From Aureibaculum luteum (lineage in GTDB: Bacteria; Bacteroidota; Bacteroidia; Flavobacteriales; Flavobacteriaceae): 39,198 nt of DNA. Positions 34,418-39,198 of the stretch are shown piece after piece. The DNA is taken from contig NZ_QRGD01000014.1 of NCBI RefSeq assembly GCF_003449015.1, forward strand, positions 1 to 39,198. Direction: 5' to 3'. Made by a program: the position numbers and the translations under genes. Below the pieces are notes generated by a model. The model did no database searches. It saw only the letters and a program-made list of their open reading frames with translations, and had not been told where the DNA came from. Position 1 is the first letter of the stretch, and each line of letters starts with the position of its first letter.

Positions 34418-35875
34418 ATGGGTATTGTTTTAAAACAATCTTTTACCAACACCCTGATTCTTTTTTTAGGTTTTGCTATTGGTGGCATAAATGTTTTATT
34501 TATTTATACGCATTTTTTACACGAAGACTATTACGGTCTCAACACATTTTTATTATCTACTGCTAATATTTTATCGCCCTTAATGGTACTTGGTATGCAG
34601 CATACCATCATTAAATTTTTTACTTCGTTTCATACAAAATATGAGCAAGATCAATTTTTAACCAGTGCATTGGTAATGCCTTTATTTATTATTATACCCT
34701 TAGGTTTTATTGGAGCTTTTACCTATGAAAGTATTGCAAACTGGTTATCTGTGGAAAACGCAATAATTAAACCGTATACCTATCTTATTTTTTTTACCGC
34801 AATTTTTATTGGTTATTTTGAAGTGTTTTATTCTTTTAGTAAAGTGCAGTACCAGTCCGTTTTTGGTAATTTTGTTAAGGAGATGTTTGCCAGAATTTGT
34901 GCCACTATTCTATTGTTTGCCGTGCATTTTAAATGGATTACTAATGAACAATTTATATATGCTATTGCTATTGTTTACGGGTTGCGAATGCTCATTATGA
35001 TGATTTATGCCTTTTCGTTGTATAAACCTGATTTTATTTTTAAGTTGCCTAAAAATAGTCGTGAGATTTTGTCTTACTCATTCTATATTATTTTGGCAGG
35101 ATCGGCAAGTGGTATTTTATTAGATATTGATAAATTTATGATTCCACAACTTGAGCAAATTGCTGAGGTTGCCTATTATGCAGTAGGAATATATATAGCT
35201 TCAGTTATTGCTATTCCGTCAAGGGCAATGCAACAAATTATAAACCCACTAACAGCTAAAGAGCTTAATAATAATAACCTAAAAGAAGTTTTAAGTTTGT
35301 ATAAAAAAAGTTCTATAACGCTATTAGTCGCTGGAGGGTTGTTGTTTTTACTTATCAATTTGAATATTCAAGATTTATATGCATTCATAAATAAACCAGA
35401 ATATGCAGTGGGAGGGATGATTGTATTGATGATTTCTATTTCCGAAATGTATAAGCTGGCGTTAGGTACAAATGGAGCCATTTTAACTAATTCTGATCAT
35501 TATAGAGTGTTTTTCTATTTCTCAATAGCCATGGCATTAAGTGTTATTTTTTTAAATAAATGGTTAATAGGTGTTTTAGGAATAGATGGTGCTGCATTAG
35601 CAACCTTAATTGTAGTACTAATTTTCAGTACTATTAAAATTATATATATTCAAGTAAAAATGAATATGCAACCCTTTACAAAAAAAACAATAGCAATTTT
35701 GGCTGTGATTTTAGTCCTGTTTTTTGCGTTTTATTTTATAGAACTACCATTTCATGCTTTGGTAAATATGATAATAAAGTCTATTGTTGTTACTCTCATT
35801 TATACTTTTACAGTATATAAGTTTCGTATTTCTGATGATGTAAATGGCTTAATTAATAAATACATTCAGCGATAA
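34418..35875 (+). CDS. Oligosaccharide flippase (Wzx/MurJ superfamily)
   Basis: Polytopic inner-membrane protein of 485 aa with about 14 helices and no signal peptide, of the MOP superfamily polysaccharide transporter type. Visible features: early Q/G residues in QSFTNTLILFLGFAIGGINV, GMQHTIIKFF and SGILLDIDKFMIPQL. It probably flips lipid-linked glycan units across the inner membrane. No glycosyltransferase, Wzy or Wzz gene is adjacent, so its substrate is uncertain. It starts one base after the MATE stop and ends 2 bp before the LysE-type gene; all three should be co-transcribed. Confidence 0.88.
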   Translation: MGIVLKQSFTNTLILFLGFAIGGINVLFIYTHFLHEDYYGLNTFLLSTANILSPLMVLGMQHTIIKFFTSFHTKYEQDQFLTSALVMPLFIIIPLGFIGAFTYESIANWLSVENAIIKPYTYLIFFTAIFIGYFEVFYSFSKVQYQSVFGNFVKEMFARICATILLFAVHFKWITNEQFIYAIAIVYGLRMLIMMIYAFSLYKPDFIFKLPKNSREILSYSFYIILAGSASGILLDIDKFMIPQLEQIAEVAYYAVGIYIASVIAIPSRAMQQIINPLTAKELNNNNLKEVLSLYKKSSITLLVAGGLLFLLINLNIQDLYAFINKPEYAVGGMIVLMISISEMYKLALGTNGAILTNSDHYRVFFYFSIAMALSVIFLNKWLIGVLGIDGAALATLIVVLIFSTIKIIYIQVKMNMQPFTKKTIAILAVILVLFFAFYFIELPFHALVNMIIKSIVVTLIYTFTVYKFRISDDVNGLINKYIQR

Positions 35876-35877
35876 AT

Positions 35878-36483
35878 ATGGCATACGTTTTTCATCTTTT
35901 TTTAGGACTTATATCTGCTTTTTTAGGATTGTTAGCTCCAGGTATGCTAAACATGACCGCAGTTAGAACAACCATAGAACAAGGGAAGAGAGCAGGAGTA
36001 GTATTTTCAGCCGGAGCGTCAGTTGTTGTGTTTATTCAAGCTTCAATTGCATTGGTTTTTGCAAATTATTTAAGTCAAAATCCCAATGTATTTAACCATT
36101 TGAAAATAGCAGCAATTATTGTTTTTTTTATATTGGCACTATTTTTCTTTATACAAGCTCGAAAAACATTTAATGCAGAAGGAAAGTCAAAAAAAGGAAA
36201 TTTATTTTTTATAGGAATGTTAATGTCTGCAATAAACATGTTGGCTATTCCTTTTTATTTCGGACTCACGACCTATTTTGAAGTTAATGGTCAGTTAATA
36301 ATGGAGCAACCTTATATTATTTTATTTATAATAGGGGCAGGCTTAGGTTCGTTCGCGTTATTTTTTCTATATGTTTTTTTTGCAAGTTTAATAACAAGGC
36401 GTGCCAAATTTATTGCCACAAATATAAATTACATATTAAGTGGTCTGTTTTTTATTTTGGGCATAATTGCTTTCTTAAAATAA
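35878..36483 (+). CDS. LysE-family transporter
   Basis: Inner-membrane exporter of about six helices, 201 aa. The N-terminal helix FLGLISAFLGLLAPGMLNMTAVRTT (7-31) carries the APG-x-N-type motif of LysE/RhtB exporters, and the second helix begins GAKRAGVVFSAGAS-like (KRAGVVFSAGASVVVF). Amino acid or metabolite efflux is the family role; the substrate is not known. Third gene of the MATE-flippase-LysE run, 2 bp after the flippase stop. Confidence 0.85.
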   Translation: MAYVFHLFLGLISAFLGLLAPGMLNMTAVRTTIEQGKRAGVVFSAGASVVVFIQASIALVFANYLSQNPNVFNHLKIAAIIVFFILALFFFIQARKTFNAEGKSKKGNLFFIGMLMSAINMLAIPFYFGLTTYFEVNGQLIMEQPYIILFIIGAGLGSFALFFLYVFFASLITRRAKFIATNINYILSGLFFILGIIAFLK

Positions 36484-36499
36484 TCCGTAAATTAATTAT

Positions 36500-36507
36500 T
36501 ATATTTG
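36500..36507 (+). promoter_or_regulatory. Bacteroidota -7 element (TATATTTG) for the DinB gene
   Basis: Full TAnnTTTG match 23 bp upstream of the ATG at 36531, predicted start about 36514. It separates the DinB gene from the transporter run before it. Confidence 0.5.
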
Positions 36508-36530
36508 CGACTAAAGGTCAAAATATTACT

Positions 36531-37025
36531 ATGATTGATGCCATTGAAAATAATTTAAACCGAGGTATAGGCTTACTTAGCATTATAAGTGATGAGGAAT
36601 ATAGTAATGTTTCTGTTAAACCCTATCACTCAAGTATAGGTATACATATGAGACACGTTTTAGATATGTTCGATTGTGTTTTTTGCGGATTAGATGCTAG
36701 AGAAATTAATTTAGCGGCTAGAAAGCGAAATACGGAAGCAGAACAAAAAACAGAAATGGGTTTGGCGTATTTTAACCAAGTTATAAGTAAATTAAGAAGT
36801 CTGACTTCTGAAGATTTAAATGAAGTTGTAGTGGTCTCTGACGATTTAGGCCTAGGCATGATTACAACCAAATATACTGTAGCTTCTATATTATCACAAG
36901 CTCATAGCCATGCTATTCACCATTTTGCGAGTATTGGTTATATCATTTCCCAATTAGGAATTGAATTACCAGATGCTGATTTTGGTTATAACCCTACCAC
37001 ACCTAAAAAAGATGTATTGGCTTAA
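36531..37025 (+). CDS. DinB-family (YfiT-like) protein
   Basis: Cytoplasmic four-helix-bundle protein of the DinB/YfiT group, thought to be metal-dependent, often thiol transferase-related. The usual three-histidine site is suggested by H42 (IHMRHVLDMFD) and by H127 and H131 in HSHAIHHFASIGYI (125-138). 164 aa. It has its own promoter. Its stop codon overlaps the stop of the convergent CHU_C gene by 4 bp. Confidence 0.85.
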   Translation: MIDAIENNLNRGIGLLSIISDEEYSNVSVKPYHSSIGIHMRHVLDMFDCVFCGLDAREINLAARKRNTEAEQKTEMGLAYFNQVISKLRSLTSEDLNEVVVVSDDLGLGMITTKYTVASILSQAHSHAIHHFASIGYIISQLGIELPDADFGYNPTTPKKDVLA

Positions 37026-38170
37026 TAATTAATATAAACCCAACCTTTATACGTCCTATTCTTTAGCGTTACTTTATCTTTTAATTTAAGAATAAAATAG
37101 TAGGTTCCTACAGGTACAACTATTCCTTTATCTATAGTACCACTGTTTTCTGATATACCGCCCCATGTATTGTCGTAATTATCTTTTTCATATATAATTT
37201 TTCCCCAACGGTCATAAACTTCAATTGAATTCTCTTGAGTTAAATCTAATCCGCTGATTTCAAAGTTATCATTCATACCGTCTCCATTTGGAGAAAATCC
37301 AGTATTTATTGTAAATTCATTGCCTGCAGGTTCAGAAGCAATCGTTAACACCTCATAGTCGTTGGGTACAAAAGAAATTGAAGTAATATCACCTTCCTCT
37401 AAATCTCCAGAAACATCATTTCTTCCTAAACTATCCCAACGTAGTGTTTTTGTATTCCAACCAACAACTCTTAATAATTCAATATCATCTGTTAGGTTTT
37501 TAATATCACTATCAAGATCCCAAGTAAGCGTAACTTCAATAGCTTCATTACCATCTAAATCCCAAAACTCTTTATCATTTACTTTAGAAAGAATAGGAGC
37601 AAAGCTGTTGGTATCAAATAGTGTTGAAAATGTAGTAGGACTATTAGGATCCTCATAAAAGTATGCACTTTTAAAAGTTGAAATTGAATTTGGTTTAGAT
37701 ATCGATAAGGGTCTTAACTTATCTTCATCTCCAATAGGAAAAGTGAAATCAATATCTCCAAAAAGTGCGGCATAACCATCTACATGTTCAAAATCATACT
37801 CACCGTTATAATCCGCTTGAAGGAAGTCTAATGAAATATCTAAATCACTTCGTGGAGTAAATACTTTTCCATTAATAAATTCTAACGTATTATATACACC
37901 CATTGATGTTTCCAAATTTAAACCGTCTAACACATCAATTTCTGAATTGTAAAATTCGGCAATTGATGTACCTGATATTGTCAGTTGATCTTCTCCATAA
38001 AACCCACTAAGACCTAAGTTGCTATTAAACATACCGTCATTAATTAGGTTGGTATGGAAGCCGATTTTACCTTCGTCGTGAATTTGAATATCACCAAAGT
38101 TATGAAATGCTGTCTGACCTATTAAAAGTTGCCCAATTGATAGGAAAATAAATGTGAATATCTTATTCAT
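37022..38170 (-). CDS. T9SS type B secreted protein (gliding motility C-terminal domain)
   Basis: Exported and sent to the cell surface by the type IX secretion system. Signal peptide 1-18 (LLIGQ). The middle (about 25-270) is beta-rich with no recognised domain: IEVTLTWDLDSDIKNL and similar strands. The last 90 residues are the CHU_C domain: FTINTGFSPNGDGMNDNFEI, SIEVYDRWGKIIYEKDNY and GTYYFILKLKDK...TYKGWVYIN. 382 aa. Its ATG overlaps the stop of the collagen-like gene by 8 bp, so both products are probably made together. CHU_C is a targeting tag, not a catalytic domain; function of the rest is unknown. Confidence 0.9.
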   Translation of the reverse strand: MNKIFTFIFLSIGQLLIGQTAFHNFGDIQIHDEGKIGFHTNLINDGMFNSNLGLSGFYGEDQLTISGTSIAEFYNSEIDVLDGLNLETSMGVYNTLEFINGKVFTPRSDLDISLDFLQADYNGEYDFEHVDGYAALFGDIDFTFPIGDEDKLRPLSISKPNSISTFKSAYFYEDPNSPTTFSTLFDTNSFAPILSKVNDKEFWDLDGNEAIEVTLTWDLDSDIKNLTDDIELLRVVGWNTKTLRWDSLGRNDVSGDLEEGDITSISFVPNDYEVLTIASEPAGNEFTINTGFSPNGDGMNDNFEISGLDLTQENSIEVYDRWGKIIYEKDNYDNTWGGISENSGTIDKGIVVPVGTYYFILKLKDKVTLKNRTYKGWVYINY

Positions 38171-39198
38171 ATGCTTGAAACATTATTACTAAATTATCTG
38201 CTTTATTATCAATATTAAGGGTAAAACCATCAGCCGTAAAAGTTCCAAATTCAGCAGAAGTAATACCTAGATTATCACCATTTTGACTACCATACCTTAC
38301 ACCAATACAATGATTAGGTGAAGCAAAACGTGAGATATCGTTAATAGAATTTCCATGACCTCCGACATATATTACTTGTTGGGTTGTTCCTCTAACATAT
38401 CCATTCATTGTTCCAAATGAGTTTGCAAGGCTATTATTATTATTTCCTACTCCGTTATCAGCATTAATAGTTAGAGATTCAACATTTGCATGAGCTACAA
38501 AACTTATTTGTGAGGGTTTGAACGGAATTCCAGAAATGGTTATATTTCCTGTAGCTGTTATTGTAAAATGGCCAAGGTAAACTCTATTTGAAGAACCTGC
38601 TGTTCCAGTTGCTCCCGTAGCACCAGTATCACCTTTAGCACCCGTATCACCTTTAGCACCAGTAGCACCGTTGGTACCATTTGTTCCGTCTTCGCCATCT
38701 ATCCCATCATAGATAAACGACGTGAATGTAATTTCACTTGAATCTAAATAGTTATCCCTATCTAAATCTAGTCCTGTAAATAGTGAAGTACCTTGTCTAG
38801 TAACACCACCAACTGTTCTCGATTCTTGTGCAGTACGCGTAAGTGTGTTGTAGCCATTAGTTCCATCATTACCATCTTGACCGTTAGTTCCGTCAACACC
38901 ATTTGCACCAGCGTCACCTTTTTCACCTTGGATACCTTGAGCACCTGTTGCACCATTAATTCCATTCGTTCCGTCGATACCATTTGTACCAGCATCACCT
39001 TTTTCACCTTGAATACCTTGAGCACCAGTTGCACCATTAATTCCATTCGTTCCGTCAGCACCATTTATACCAGCATCACCTTGTTCACCTTTATCTCCTT
39101 TAGTACCATTAGTTCCGTCAGTACCATTTGTACCAGCATCACCTTTTTCACCTTGGATACCTTGAGCACCTGTTGCACCATTAATTCCATTCGTTCCG
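38163..39198 (-). CDS. Collagen-like repeat protein, 5' end beyond the window
   Basis: Partial: the frame is open to the right edge (345 codons seen), so the start and any signal peptide are missing. Gly-X-Y triplets (GTNGINGATGAQGIQ type, with GEKGDAG) run to about 38860 in DNA repeats of 81, 81 and 63 nt. Next a module with the EF-hand-like loop DLDRDNYLDSSE (38733-38768), resembling DUF7151 modules but with no cysteines. Then more Gly-X-Y, and finally a beta-rich C-terminal domain of about 135 aa ending LNIDNKADNLVIMFQAYE. An ATG at 38408 inside it is not a real start. Its stop overlaps the CHU_C gene start by 8 bp. Triple-helix trimer formation is likely. Confidence 0.9.
   Translation of the reverse strand, partial: GTNGINGATGAQGIQGEKGDAGTNGTDGTNGTKGDKGEQGDAGINGADGTNGINGATGAQGIQGEKGDAGTNGIDGTNGINGATGAQGIQGEKGDAGANGVDGTNGQDGNDGTNGYNTLTRTAQESRTVGGVTRQGTSLFTGLDLDRDNYLDSSEITFTSFIYDGIDGEDGTNGTNGATGAKGDTGAKGDTGATGATGTAGSSNRVYLGHFTITATGNITISGIPFKPSQISFVAHANVESLTINADNGVGNNNNSLANSFGTMNGYVRGTTQQVIYVGGHGNSINDISRFASPNHCIGVRYGSQNGDNLGITSAEFGTFTADGFTLNIDNKADNLVIMFQAYE
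38898..39198 (-). repeat. Tandem repeats of 81/81/63 nt in the collagen-like gene
   Basis: Unit starts ACCATTTGTACCAGCATCAC and repeats from 38898, 38979, 39060 and 39123, with spacing 81, 81 and 63 nt, all multiples of nine. Few changes separate the units, so recent duplication is likely; lengths may vary between strains. Confidence 0.85.

Noticed and set aside
38163-38408. 81-aa protein starting at an ATG
   Set aside because: The frame is open upstream to the window edge and encodes Gly-X-Y repeats, so this is only the C-terminus of a larger gene.
38768-39064. 98-codon frame rich in VLKVKKV-type repeats
   Set aside because: Same strand as the collagen-like gene but in another frame; it is the out-of-frame reading of the Gly-X-Y repeats.
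38898-39198. CRISPR-like regular repeats
   Set aside because: Periods are 81 and 63 nt with no unique spacers, and they encode an in-frame collagen repeat.

Overview
The window comes from a low-GC chromosome of a Bacteroidota bacterium, most likely a marine member of the Flavobacteriaceae. The signs are A+T-rich codons, little Shine-Dalgarno signal, promoter elements of the TAnnTTTG type, many lipoproteins with a short lipobox, a gliding-motility/type IX secretion (T9SS) C-terminal domain, and Flavobacteria-type hairpin repeats between genes. No rRNA, tRNA, CRISPR array, phage or transposase gene was seen.

Layout. 1-7.3 kb, all on the minus strand: RsgA GTPase, an exported polysaccharide deacetylase, two exported alpha/beta hydrolases, two accessory lipoproteins separated by folded intergenic DNA, and a hotdog thioesterase. 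7.3-13.7 kb: a propeller-like lipoprotein, a plus-strand outer-membrane barrel protein with an FNR-box-like palindrome upstream, a Crp/Fnr regulator, a small lipoprotein and a P-type cation ATPase. Four copies of an unrecognised intergenic repeat lie at 6.4-13.6 kb. 13.7-16.5 kb: small cytoplasmic genes (DUF1456, an unknown, SRPBCC, AlkD) and a gene remnant. 16.5-19.2 kb: an operon of GH27 alpha-galactosidase, GNAT acetyltransferase and a YHYH lipoprotein. 19.4-21.2 kb: yaaA with an exported TPR protein that probably starts at TTG. 21.4-22.0 kb: a DUF559 nuclease-like gene framed by inverted and direct copies of a hairpin repeat. 22.0-27.3 kb: a GHL10 glycosidase-like protein, L-serine ammonia-lyase and dnaK. 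27.5-32.9 kb: a DUF2339/DUF3999 membrane pair, a CAP lipoprotein and a TspO-like membrane protein. 33.0-37.0 kb: a run of MATE pump, flippase and LysE-type exporter, then a DinB-fold gene. 37.0 kb to the right edge: a collagen-like secreted protein, cut by the edge, whose gene overlaps that of a CHU_C (T9SS type B) protein.

Most of the window is ordinary flavobacterial housekeeping and polysaccharide-handling content. The points most worth a second look are the DUF559 gene framed by an inverted repeat pair, the FNR-like site about 43 bp upstream of a predicted start next to a Crp/Fnr gene, the four-copy intergenic repeat, and the collagen-like/CHU_C gene pair.
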